64,000 nucleotides of DNA, taken from NCBI RefSeq assembly GCF_000215085.1, contig NC_015589.1, positions 1,364,001 to 1,428,000 on the forward strand, given 5' to 3'. The notes beneath the pieces are model-generated. The model saw only the letters and a list, made by a program, of their open reading frames with translations. It ran no database searches and was not told the DNA's origin. Shown here piece after piece: positions 53,374 to 60,937 of this stretch. Both the position numbers and the translations under genes were made by a program. The stretch is from Desulforamulus ruminis DSM 2154 (lineage in GTDB: Bacteria; Bacillota; Desulfotomaculia; Desulfotomaculales; Desulfotomaculaceae). Positions within the stretch are counted from its first letter, which is position 1; every line of letters begins with the position of its first letter.

Positions 53374-54759
53374 TTGCAGCAAAAGATAAACTTCCTGCAA
53401 GTCGGTGATATTGAAGAGATTACTATCGGAGGGATGGGACATACCGGCGAGGGAATCGGCAGAGCGGAGGGAGTGGCTGTTTTTGTACCCGGAGCTTTAC
53501 CGGGAGAAACGGTGAAAGTAAGAATTGATCAGGTTAAGAAAAACTACGCCCGGGGAGAACTGCTTGAAATTATCCAAAAGGCCTCTGCTCGAATTTCATC
53601 CCGCTGTCCTTTCACAAAGGCTTGTGGGGGCTGCCATTTGCAGCATCTGGATTACCAGGAACAACTGAGGCATAAGCGAGAAATGGTTCTTTCCGCCCTA
53701 AAACGAATTGGCGGGTTAGAAAACATTGAGGTGTTGACAACGCTAGGAATGGACGATCCCTGGCATTACCGCAATAAGGTTCATCTGCAGGTGAAAAAGG
53801 ACGGGAATCGGATTCAATTGGGCTTCTTTGCGGACGGAACTCATCAAATGGTTGCAGAAGTTGCAAAACATAAATGCCTTTTGGTCCATGAGAAAATGAA
53901 TCAAATAATGGCCACCTTGCAGGAGTTAATCAACACTGATTCCCTTTCGGTGTACTGCTGGAAACGTAAAGAAGGTTTGCTGCGTCATGTGATGATTCGC
54001 AGGGGGTACAGAAGTGGCCAAGTCATGGTGGTTTTTGTGACATCCCCGGAAGAGTGGCCCGGCGCCAAGAAATTGGCAAAGGACCTCATTGCCCGCCATC
54101 CGGAGGTAACTTCGGTAATCCGCAATATTAACCATCAGCCGGGGCGAGCGGTTTTGGGCAGAGAAAATCACCTGCTGGCAGGAGAAGAGTCCATCATGGA
54201 CTGGATTGAAGACTTGAAATTTAAAATCTCGGCCTCCTCTTTTTATCAGGTTAATTCCATACAAACGGAAGCTCTGTATGGCAAGGTTTTAGAATATGCA
54301 GGTCTGCAGGGGGACGAAACCGTGGTGGATGCTTACTGCGGCATCGGAACCATCGCCCTTTTTCTGGCCCGCCACGCAGGTGAAATGATCGGACTGGAAA
54401 TTGTTGAACAAGCCGTGGAGGATGCCAGGCAAAACGCTTTGTTAAATAACCTCACCAATACCCGGTTCTATTCCGGCCCGGTGGAAAAGCTGCTCCCTCA
54501 GATGGCCTCCAAAGGCCAGAAGGCTGATGTGGTGATTTTGGACCCTCCCAGAAAGGGATGTGCAAGGGAGGTTCTCAACGCAGTGACGGCGATGCAGGTT
54601 CCCCGAATTGTCTATGTATCCTGCGACCCGGCCACCCTGGCCCGGGACCTGGGCATCCTGAGCAAAATGGGGTATCAGGCTGCAAAAGTACAGCCGGTGG
54701 ATATGTTTCCTTGGACAAGTCATTGTGAAGCCGTAGGCTTGGTGGTTAGAGAGCAATAG
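53374..54759 (+). CDS. rlmD: 23S rRNA (uracil-5-)-methyltransferase of RlmD/TrmA family
   Basis: About 461 residues. An N-terminal TRAM domain (EITIGGMGHTGEGIGRAEGVAVFVPGALPGE) is followed by the [4Fe-4S] ligands CPFTKACGGCHLQ, the SAM-binding DAYCGIGTIALFLA, and the catalytic region ILDPPRKGC (nucleophile) and SCDPATLARDL. This arrangement matches the RlmD/RlmCD group that makes 5-methyluridine in 23S rRNA. The exact position modified cannot be told. The TTG at 53374 sits six bases after GGGGTG; a GTG at 53365 overlaps that site. Confidence 0.9.
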   Translation: MQQKINFLQVGDIEEITIGGMGHTGEGIGRAEGVAVFVPGALPGETVKVRIDQVKKNYARGELLEIIQKASARISSRCPFTKACGGCHLQHLDYQEQLRHKREMVLSALKRIGGLENIEVLTTLGMDDPWHYRNKVHLQVKKDGNRIQLGFFADGTHQMVAEVAKHKCLLVHEKMNQIMATLQELINTDSLSVYCWKRKEGLLRHVMIRRGYRSGQVMVVFVTSPEEWPGAKKLAKDLIARHPEVTSVIRNINHQPGRAVLGRENHLLAGEESIMDWIEDLKFKISASSFYQVNSIQTEALYGKVLEYAGLQGDETVVDAYCGIGTIALFLARHAGEMIGLEIVEQAVEDARQNALLNNLTNTRFYSGPVEKLLPQMASKGQKADVVILDPPRKGCAREVLNAVTAMQVPRIVYVSCDPATLARDLGILSKMGYQAAKVQPVDMFPWTSHCEAVGLVVREQ

Positions 54760-54771
54760 AACAAAGTTAGA

Positions 54772-54804
54772 AAAGCTCTGCTGGGATTTATTCAGCGGAG
54801 CTTT
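54772..54804 (+). terminator. Hairpin after rlmD
   Basis: Stem AAAGCTCTGCTG/CAGCGGAGCTTT with one T-G pair and a short U-tail. Confidence 0.6.
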
Positions 54805-54854
54805 ATGTTGTGCAAATAAGTTCTTAAGTTCTGTACCTGGCACCATGAATTCAG

Positions 54855-54900
54855 GTCAAAGTATCCTATGAGGATAACTAAGTAGAAAAGTTACTTTGAC
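54855..54900. repeat. Nested palindrome, probable REP/MITE remnant
   Basis: Outer arms GTCAAAGTA (54855-54863) and TACTTTGAC (54892-54900); an inner palindrome ATCCT-ATG-AGGAT (54863-54875) fits within. The preceding TGTACCTGGCACC resembles ends of REP-type elements. Confidence 0.45.
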
Positions 54901-55024
54901 ATGAGGATCAGGATTTAAGATAAAATAATTTTACATATATATTATACCATAAAATTACATTAAATTAAAGTCTGATAATTTAGTAAAAGCTATACTATAA
55001 TATTTAATGTCTGGAGGGATGAAT

Positions 55025-55894
55025 ATGGAAGAAAGAACTTTTAATACAAAGCAAGTAAATTTGAACTATGTAGAGAAAGGAGTCTCAGACATTTCTATAT
55101 TGCTATTGCATGGTGGATCTTCTAGGTGGCAGACTTTTAGAGATATAATTGATGACTTATCAGTACACTTTCATGTCTATGCCATAGATCTTAGAGGACA
55201 TGGAAAATCAGGTCGCACAGAAAATAAATATAAAATGCAGGATTATGTACCTGATGTTAGAGAATTTATAGAGAAATGTATTAAAAAGCCTACAATAATA
55301 ATCGGACATTCACTTGGTGGTATGATAGCAATTTTAATAGCAGCATATTATCCTAGTATTGTTAAGGCATTGATAATAGGAGATTCTCCAGTATCATTGG
55401 ATGTACTAAGGAGTCACTCAGAAAGTCAAAAGGATATGACTATGCTGTGGAGAGAATGGTCAAAGAACTTATCACTAGATGAAATCGTAGAAAAATTGAA
55501 AGCAATGCAAGTTCCAGTGCCAGAAAGAGAAGGGACAGTTTCAGCGGCAGAGGCTTATGGTGAAAATCATCCCTGGTTCGAGTTTATGGCTGAAAATTTA
55601 AAACAGAATGACCCTAATATGCTTAGTGCTATAATAGATGATTTTGATAATACCTATGAAGAGTATGATGTGGAAAGATTATTCCCTTTAATCAAATGTC
55701 CTATTTTAATTGTAAAGGGGGACTCAGGTCAAGGAAGTTTAATAAGGGATACTGATATAGGTTTTATTAAGAAATTGAACAATGATGTAAAACATGTAGA
55801 AATAAAAGGCGTTGGGCATGCTCTTTATATGCAGGATAAGCAGTCCTTTATAGATGCAATATTACCTTTTATAAATAAAAATGCACAGAATTGA
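55025..55894 (+). CDS. Alpha/beta-hydrolase fold protein
   Basis: A 289-residue hydrolase. Oxyanion-hole HGGSSRW, nucleophile elbow GHSLGGM (Ser), an acid in GDSGQGS and His in GVGHALYM complete the triad. The substrate is unknown. The ATG at 55025 is eight bases after GGAGG. Codon use is strongly A/T-ending (AGA, ATA, TTA), unlike the backbone, which suggests import from a low-GC clostridial source. It lies at the left edge of the decayed mobile-element zone. Confidence 0.85.
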   Translation: MEERTFNTKQVNLNYVEKGVSDISILLLHGGSSRWQTFRDIIDDLSVHFHVYAIDLRGHGKSGRTENKYKMQDYVPDVREFIEKCIKKPTIIIGHSLGGMIAILIAAYYPSIVKALIIGDSPVSLDVLRSHSESQKDMTMLWREWSKNLSLDEIVEKLKAMQVPVPEREGTVSAAEAYGENHPWFEFMAENLKQNDPNMLSAIIDDFDNTYEEYDVERLFPLIKCPILIVKGDSGQGSLIRDTDIGFIKKLNNDVKHVEIKGVGHALYMQDKQSFIDAILPFINKNAQN

Positions 55895-56160
55895 AAATAG
55901 ACTAGTAATTACGTAATATTCCTTAGACGAACTAAAAGTGGATGAATCAAGTGTCCACTTTGATTTTGTTCAATCATCAATATTGGTTTAAAACAGAGCC
56001 TAAAGATTCAGTCGATGTGGTTGAAATAGCCTCTGATACTAAAGATGTAAAATATAGATTTGTCGTCAGAAGAAACCATTGAAGACTTGGAAGATTTGAT
56101 GATGAGGCACTGTTCCCATATATAGAAGATTTAATGAATGAGTTCGAGGAGTATTAGATC
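55895..56160 (+). pseudogene. Degenerate coding remnant
   Basis: No intact frame, but pieces read as protein: from about 55978, YWFKTEPKDSVDVVEIASDTKDVKYRFVVRRN, then a break, then EALFPYIEDLMNEFEEY ending at the TAG at 56158. The A/T-rich composition matches the hydrolase upstream. The original function is not recognised. Confidence 0.4.
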
Positions 56161-56191
56161 CTTCTCCCATGATACTTTTATGAGATGCTTA

Positions 56192-56282
56192 TTGATATGT
56201 TTCCGAGAACCGCAAAATCGTTGATATGTTTCCACATACCGCAAAAACACTCAGAAATAGTTGACCTGTTCCCGAGAACGCC
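56192..56282. repeat. Three related direct repeats, possible IS terminus
   Basis: TTGATATGTTTCCGAGAACC (56192), TTGATATGTTTCCACATACC (56221) and TTGACCTGTTCCCGAGAACG (56261) are variants of one ~22-bp unit. Multiple terminal repeats of this look occur at ends of IS21-type elements; no transposase is attached. Confidence 0.45.
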
Positions 56283-56373
56283 GACATCAATAATGGCAAC
56301 TCGGGCCATTGTGAGGTGGTAGTATTGCTTGTAAAGTAGGTGAAGTTATATGTGAAGGAGTTGGAATAAAATT

Positions 56374-56526
56374 ATGGAAACAATCAATCCTTATCGTGAA
56401 CTTGTTTCAAGTGTTTCTCCTATAGAATTTAAGAAATATTGCTTGGAAATTTTAAAAGCTTATGCTGAGTCGGAGGCATTATCAGATTTTTTTATAATTC
56501 AAGTGTCAAGGGGACGGTTCTCTTGA
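56374..56526 (+). pseudogene. Truncated N-terminus of a restriction-endonuclease-like protein
   Basis: From the ATG at 56374: ETINPYRELVSSVSPIEFKK, then YCLEILKAYAESEALSDFFI, after which the frame runs into a REP-type palindrome and stops at 56526 after 50 codons. The opening resembles the N-terminal helix of Mrr-like endonuclease-fold proteins, but the core is missing. The palindrome sits exactly at the break. Confidence 0.45.
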
Positions 56527-56529
56527 CAC
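56503..56529. repeat. REP-type palindrome
   Basis: GTGTCAAG and CTTGACAC (8-bp arms) around GGGGACGGTTC-type centre. A degenerate copy with the same GGGGACGGTTCT centre lies at 57391-57417. Confidence 0.65.
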
Positions 56530-56727
56530 ACATATTAACGGAGATTTGTTTAGCCAATTGAGTGTATGTGCTTGCTGGAGTAATATTCTCATAATTTAGC
56601 AGCCAAGATATACCTCTGTATTATAGAGGTGAAAATCAGTAAATCTTAGTTAATTCAAAGTGCAGAGTTTTTCTTTTTCTGAAAATTAAATTGCTTGTTA
56701 GTGTTTATAAATATTATAAAAAATGAT
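56530..56727. other. AT-rich region without recognisable feature
   Basis: About 200 bp of A/T-rich sequence between the REP palindrome and the degenerate CRISPR repeats. It has no coding frame of note. Confidence 0.4.
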
Positions 56728-56804
56728 GTGGATTTAAATTACGTTAGTTAGTTTGGCAACCCGCATATTTTGCTCGCTCACTAGGTGGGAGCGTGGATTT
56801 AAAT
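56728..56804 (+). CRISPR. Relict CRISPR unit (degenerate repeats)
   Basis: A 31-nt segment at 56774-56804 differs from the downstream array repeat at three positions (TCGCTC-A-CTAGGTG-G-GAGCGTGGATT-T-AAAT). It is preceded, 34 nt upstream, by GTGGATTTAAAT (56728-56739), the 3' end of another repeat with the same T change. The 34-nt interval equals a normal spacer length. This looks like the decayed remains of an array of the same type. Confidence 0.7.
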
Positions 56805-56812
56805 TCCGACTT

Positions 56813-56968
56813 TTAATAGCGTCTTAATGCCTGGATATCCAGTGCTTGATCGACAATAAGCCGCATAAGTTTAGCGTTTTCAACTTTTAGATTTTTAATC
56901 TCAGATTTTTTATTATACTTAATTTCTTTAAGAATGATTATGAGCTTTTGGGAAAAGTATTTTTTCAT
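56813..56968 (-). CDS. Short protein resembling the C-terminal helix of IS3-family OrfA
   Basis: A 51-residue minus-strand frame with AAGGAG seven bases before its ATG. The second half, KNLKVENAKLMRLIVDQALDIQALRRY, matches the leucine-zipper end of IS3-family OrfA proteins (compare EENRRLKLLVGELTLDNQAL in the IS at 59.8 kb). The helix-turn-helix part is missing. It is probably an IS remnant inserted into the relict CRISPR region. Confidence 0.45.
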   Translation of the reverse strand: MKKYFSQKLIIILKEIKYNKKSEIKNLKVENAKLMRLIVDQALDIQALRRY

Positions 56969-57137
56969 TTCAACAGCTCCTTATCTCCTGAAATTATTTT
57001 TGTTTTATAATATTCAGGGCACTAGGAGGATATCACAAAAAAACATATATAAACCTAATATTATTTTTTTGACAACAAAAACTTATGTAAAGCAAAAAAA
57101 TATTTAAATATACTGGATATGTTGGTAAAATAAGGAT

Positions 57138-57169
57138 GTCAGACCCTATAAGTCTGTGGATTGAAAAAT
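57138..57169 (+). CRISPR. Solitary CRISPR-repeat-like sequence with altered stem
   Basis: Thirty-two bases beginning GTC and ending GTGGATTGAAA-AAT, like the array repeat, but with the stem CAGAC/GTCTG instead of GCTCTC/GAGAGC. The stem changes compensate each other. It lies 116 nt before the cas3 remnant. Confidence 0.4.
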
Positions 57170-57285
57170 ATATGTTTTTTTGTGTAAAAAGAATGTCTTC
57201 CAAATAAATTTGGTTAGGCATTCTTTTTATAGTTATCAAGCAAAAAACGACAAAAAATAACACAAAATATGGTAAAGGGTAAGCT

Positions 57286-57395
57286 ATAATAGATAAGGGC
57301 GGCACACAAAAACAGGCAGGAGGAAAAGCATATGAGATTCAAAGCGTTTCATTGCCCATATCCGCAAAGAGGATAAGAGCGAACAGGAATGTATC
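57286..57395 (+). pseudogene. Truncated duplicate of the cas3 5' end
   Basis: The sequence from ATAATAGATA (57286) through a ribosome-site region to CGTTTCATTGCCCATATCC, GATAAGAGCGAACAG and on to about 57390 closely matches 63148-63237, the end of the array and start of the real cas3. An extra base after the ATG at 57332 puts the homologous frame out of register. The copy ends where a degenerate REP palindrome begins. The match starts at the very base that follows the last CRISPR repeat in the intact locus. Confidence 0.75.
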
Positions 57396-57417
57396 AAGGG
57401 GACGGTTCTTTTGACTC
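57391..57417. repeat. Degenerate REP-type palindrome
   Basis: GTATCAAG, GGGACGGTTC centre and TTTTGACTC; a diverged copy of 56503-56529 that truncates the cas3 remnant. Confidence 0.5.
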
Positions 57418-57505
57418 CCATACATAGAAAGGTGTAAAAGGATGAATTCTTCTCCATTAGGAAATGACTATTTTTTTGCCCAAAGGGATAATTTGGAAGT
57501 CGTTT

Positions 57506-57543
57506 CAAGGGACAAGAGTGAAGGGCAGGTACCTCGTCCCTTG
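57506..57543. repeat. Inverted repeat upstream of a transposase remnant
   Basis: CAAGGGAC (57506-57513) and GTCCCTTG (57536-57543) around AGGTACCTC-containing sequence, of the type that flanks REP-associated tyrosine transposases. Confidence 0.5.
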
Positions 57544-57574
57544 TTCGGTTACTTGATATACCTTTATTGAGGTG

Positions 57575-57650
57575 ATGAATTTACCAAGAGATGCAAGAAC
57601 TAGAAGTAAAAGCAGAATTATCATATAATGCTTCAAGAAATAAATAGATT
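57575..57650 (+). pseudogene. N-terminal fragment of a REP-associated tyrosine transposase
   Basis: From the ATG at 57575 with GAGGTG upstream: MNLPRDARTRSKSRIII, stop, then with a two-base shift IMLQEINRFI. These correspond to the P-R-x-x-R-x-x-S-x-S-x-I-Y-H-I-M-x-R-x-x-N-R opening of Y1_Tnp/RAYT proteins. The rest is absent. It fits with the REP palindromes nearby. Confidence 0.5.
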
Positions 57651-57834
57651 TATCTCTCCCATCTGGTGCGAATGTGTAGTAAACATGAAAATGCCGGGGG
57701 TTTCGCACCGCGGAATGAGAAGAAAATTGTTGAAATATGGAAGATATCGTAGATATGGATTCGGTTATTATGTAGAGAAGTTTAAAAAGTAAACAAAAAT
57801 GGATCTGTCAGATGGTTTTTGTTTACTTTTTGCT
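57651..57834 (+). promoter_or_regulatory. CRISPR leader
   Basis: The A/T-rich stretch immediately before the first repeat. It contains an inverted repeat GGTGCGAA (57665-57672)/TTCGCACC (57702-57709), a feature I associate with type I-C leaders. A perfect 16-bp inverted repeat AAAAAGTAAACAAAAA (57784-57799) and its complement (57816-57831) ends three bases before the first repeat. A 35-codon frame (57685-57792) runs through it and is probably incidental. Confidence 0.65.
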
Positions 57835-59717
57835 GTCGCTCTCTAGGTGAGAGCGTGGATTGAAATCCATAAACTGTACGGCTGACGGATAATCCTAAGC
57901 CAGTCGCTCTCTAGGTGAGAGCGTGGATTGAAATAATCAATCAAAGCGAGTTTCTGAGGAGAAAAATAAGTCGCTCTCTAGGTGAGAGCGTGGATTGAAA
58001 TATCTACTCCCTTGGCAGCTAATTCGGCAATGTTCTGTCGCTCTCTAGGTGAGAGCGTGGATTGAAATGGTTCCCATCCCAGGGCCGTGTATACGTCCCT
58101 AAAGTCGCTCTCTAGGTGAGAGCGTGGATTGAAATCAAAAATCTACTGGCTGCCTCAACCGCCAAAGCTGTCGCTCTCTAGGTGAGAGCGTGGATTGAAA
58201 TATTTTATGAGGCCGTGATTGAGCCTATTGCTATCCAAGTCGCTCTCTAGGTGAGAGCGTGGATTGAAATGCAGGATGACCAGTGCAGCGAAAAGGCCAT
58301 GCTTGGTCGCTCTCTAGGTGAGAGCGTGGATTGAAATACTGAGTGAAAAAGTCGATAAAATTTCCCTTTCGTCGCTCTCTAGGTGAGAGCGTGGATTGAA
58401 ATATTTACAACCAAGTACTTAATGCCTATCTGGTTAGTCGCTCTCTAGGTGAGAGCGTGGATTGAAATATAATAGGTATATTTTACCCTAATTAATCTGG
58501 AAAGTCGCTCTCTAGGTGAGAGCGTGGATTGAAATATTCTTCAGGTAATCATCCATTTTCCGTTTCAACGTCGCTCTCTAGGTGAGAGCGTGGATTGAAA
58601 TCTGAAGCCATTTGGATATACTGCAAAAGGATACCGTCGCTCTCTAGGTGAGAGCGTGGATTGAAATCTCCTCGTACCAGCGCGTCCAAAGCGAACTTTG
58701 GGTCGCTCTCTAGGTGAGAGCGTGGATTGAAATCTTAAGGCTGAGGCGGGTCATTGACTGGCCTCCGTCGCTCTCTAGGTGAGAGCGTGGATTGAAATTC
58801 CCTGGCTGCATCCACCAAACCGGCCGCAGCATCCGTCGCTCTCTAGGTGAGAGCGTGGATTGAAATATCAAATTATCACCAATAGAGGTTCTGGCTATAG
58901 TCGCTCTCTAGGTGAGAGCGTGGATTGAAATTCCGGTTGGAAACAGAAGCCACTAGGCAGACGACGTCGCTCTCTAGGTGAGAGCGTGGATTGAAATACT
59001 GGCCATTGCCGCAAGCTCCGGCTCAGTTAGCGTCGCTCTCTAGGTGAGAGCGTGGATTGAAATATCCGGACGCGGATTGCTTCAATTGCCACAATAAGTC
59101 GCTCTCTAGGTGAGAGCGTGGATTGAAATAATTACCCTCACCCCCTTGCTCAAGTTTCTTTTGGTCGCTCTCTAGGTGAGAGCGTGGATTGAAATTACAG
59201 CCCCATTATGCCACCGCTAATCGGTGCACGTCGCTCTCTAGGTGAGAGCGTGGATTGAAATGTCAGTTTCATTATTATTTGACTCGTTAGTATCTGTCGC
59301 TCTCTAGGTGAGAGCGTGGATTGAAATATAGCTCTCAACTGTTGTTTTGTCAAGTGCAACTGTCGCTCTCTAGGTGAGAGCGTGGATTGAAATATCTAAG
59401 GCATAAAGCCTTCGCCGGGTTATATCAGTCGCTCTCTAGGTGAGAGCGTGGATTGAAATCCATCCATAATGGGTTACACCATAATAAGCGTCAGTCGCTC
59501 TCTAGGTGAGAGCGTGGATTGAAATTCCAGTGCCTTAAATTTATTGGAAAAAGTTTTAGTCGCTCTCTAGGTGAGAGCGTGGATTGAAATTGAAAAACAG
59601 GTCAAAACCCTTGAAAAACTTGGAATGTCGCTCTCTAGGTGAGAGCGTGGATTGAAATTGAAAAACAGGTCAAAACCCTTGAAAAACTTGGAATGTCGCT
59701 CTCTAGGTGAGAGCGTG
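57835..59717 (+). CRISPR. Type I-C-like CRISPR array, left part (28 full repeats plus a split one)
   Basis: Identical 32-nt repeats beginning GTCGCTCTCTAGGTGAGAGC and ending GTGGATTGAAAT start at 57835 and recur every 65-69 bp; spacers are 33-37 nt. I count 28 complete repeats here. A 29th starts at 59695 and is interrupted by an IS at 59718. Repeat length, the GCTCTC/GAGAGC stem and the ATTGAAAT tail fit subtype I-C. The leader is on the left, so the newest spacers should be near 57.87 kb. The two spacers before the IS (59591-59626 and 59659-59694) are identical. Confidence 0.97.
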
Positions 59718-59793
59718 TGACCTGCTCCCCGAAAACTGGTCCAAAGGAAATGTTAGTCCTGATGTAGTATAACTAAGTCAGGAGGGGACAGTT

Positions 59794-60057
59794 ATGAGAA
59801 AACGTTTCACCGAAGAGCAGATCATTGGAATACTTAACTCCCATGAGAATGGGATGCCGGTAGCTGACATTCTTCGGCAACATGGCATTAGCGAACAAAC
59901 CTTTTATCGCTGGAAATCTAAATACGGCGGAATGGAAGCAAGTGATGCGAAGAAACTTAAGCAGTTGGAAGAGGAAAACCGCAGACTTAAGCTACTCGTA
60001 GGTGAACTAACCCTCGACAACCAGGCTCTAAAGTGGGTTATTGAAAAAAACAAGTAA
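59794..60057 (+). CDS. IS3-family transposase OrfA
   Basis: An 87-residue protein with helix-turn-helix (RKRFTEEQIIGILNSHENGMPVADILRQHGISEQTFYRWKSKYGG) and a leucine-zipper C-terminus (LEEENRRLKLLVGELTLDNQALKWVIE). It ends just after a run of seven A residues (60044-60050), where a -1 frameshift would fuse it to OrfB. Confidence 0.92.
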   Translation: MRKRFTEEQIIGILNSHENGMPVADILRQHGISEQTFYRWKSKYGGMEASDAKKLKQLEEENRRLKLLVGELTLDNQALKWVIEKNK

Positions 60058-60107
60058 AGCCTGCTCGCAAGCGAAAGCTTGTTAAAGAACTCCAAGATAC
60101 TTTTGGT

Positions 60108-60899
60108 ATGAGTGAACGCAGAGCGTGCAGGCTTGTTGGTATCGGACGCTCCAGTCATAGATATGTTCCTTCTACTTCAGAAGAGAACGAGGCATTGAAA
60201 ACGAGAATATCTGAACTTGCCTTTAAGTGGCGTCGCTTTGGATATAGACGAATCCATGCCTTACTTCAGCGTGAAGGACAGAAAGTTAACCACAAGAAAG
60301 TATATAGGCTATACCGGCTTGCTGGACTCGCTGTCCGTCGCCGCAAAAGAAAACGTGTTCTCTCTGGAAGGGGCCGCCCCCCCACAGTTACGCCTCAACC
60401 GAATGTAAGGTGGTCTATGGATTTTGTTAGTGACTCAACAGCAACTGGGCAGCGATTTAGAGTTTTTGTAGTGATTGATGAAGCAACTCGAGAGTGTCTG
60501 GCCAGCGAAGTGGATACTTCAATAACAGGACGGCGTGTGACAAGAGTACTAGATAGAATTGCTATTTACAGAGGTTATCCCAAAGAAATCCTCTCTGATA
60601 ACGGACCTGAATTTGCAGGACTGACCTTGAATCAATGGGCTTATGAACATAGGGTTATCCAACTGTTTATAGACCCCGGTAAACCAATGCAAAATAGCCA
60701 TGTAGAAAGCTTTAATGGAAAACTCCGAGATGAATGCCTTAATGAACACTGGTTCAGAGGCGTAAGTGAGGCTCGTCGAATTATTGAAGAGTGGCGTCAT
60801 GAATACAATACAGTTCGTCCACATAGCGGACTGAGCAACAAAACACCAGTAGAATATGCTACAGATCTGGCTAAAAAAACCTGTGAACAAATTTCGTGA
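60108..60899 (+). CDS. IS3-family transposase OrfB (DDE integrase)
   Basis: At least 263 residues from the first ATG; the -1 frame is open from the A7 run at 60044 (VKPARKRKLVKELQDTFGMS), so the working product is probably an OrfAB fusion. The HTH_21 region (RRFGYRRIHALLQREG) is followed by the rve catalytic core with D in WSMDFVSD, D in LSDNGPEF and E in HVESFNGKLRDECLNE. The reading frame is complete, so the element may be active. Confidence 0.93.
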   Translation: MSERRACRLVGIGRSSHRYVPSTSEENEALKTRISELAFKWRRFGYRRIHALLQREGQKVNHKKVYRLYRLAGLAVRRRKRKRVLSGRGRPPTVTPQPNVRWSMDFVSDSTATGQRFRVFVVIDEATRECLASEVDTSITGRRVTRVLDRIAIYRGYPKEILSDNGPEFAGLTLNQWAYEHRVIQLFIDPGKPMQNSHVESFNGKLRDECLNEHWFRGVSEARRIIEEWRHEYNTVRPHSGLSNKTPVEYATDLAKKTCEQIS

Positions 60900-60937
60900 C
60901 TAACATCCCCTGTGGTACAAAACCTGGGGGCAGGTCA

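Larger units (their letters stand above)
59718..60937 (+). mobile_element. IS3-family element, IS407-group type
   Basis: A 1220-bp element with ends TGACCTGC...GCAGGTCA and imperfect terminal inverted repeats that extend over GC-rich CTCCCC/GGGGGCAG. It is flanked by a 4-bp duplication CGTG (59714-59717 and 60938-60941). That duplication belongs to a CRISPR repeat, so the insertion is inside one repeat. Two overlapping transposase frames, the 4-bp target duplication and the end sequence fit the IS407 group. Confidence 0.93.

Noticed and set aside
57685-57792. 35-codon basic protein in the CRISPR leader
   Set aside because: It has no good ribosome site, and the sequence overlaps leader-type inverted repeats; it is best explained as an incidental frame.
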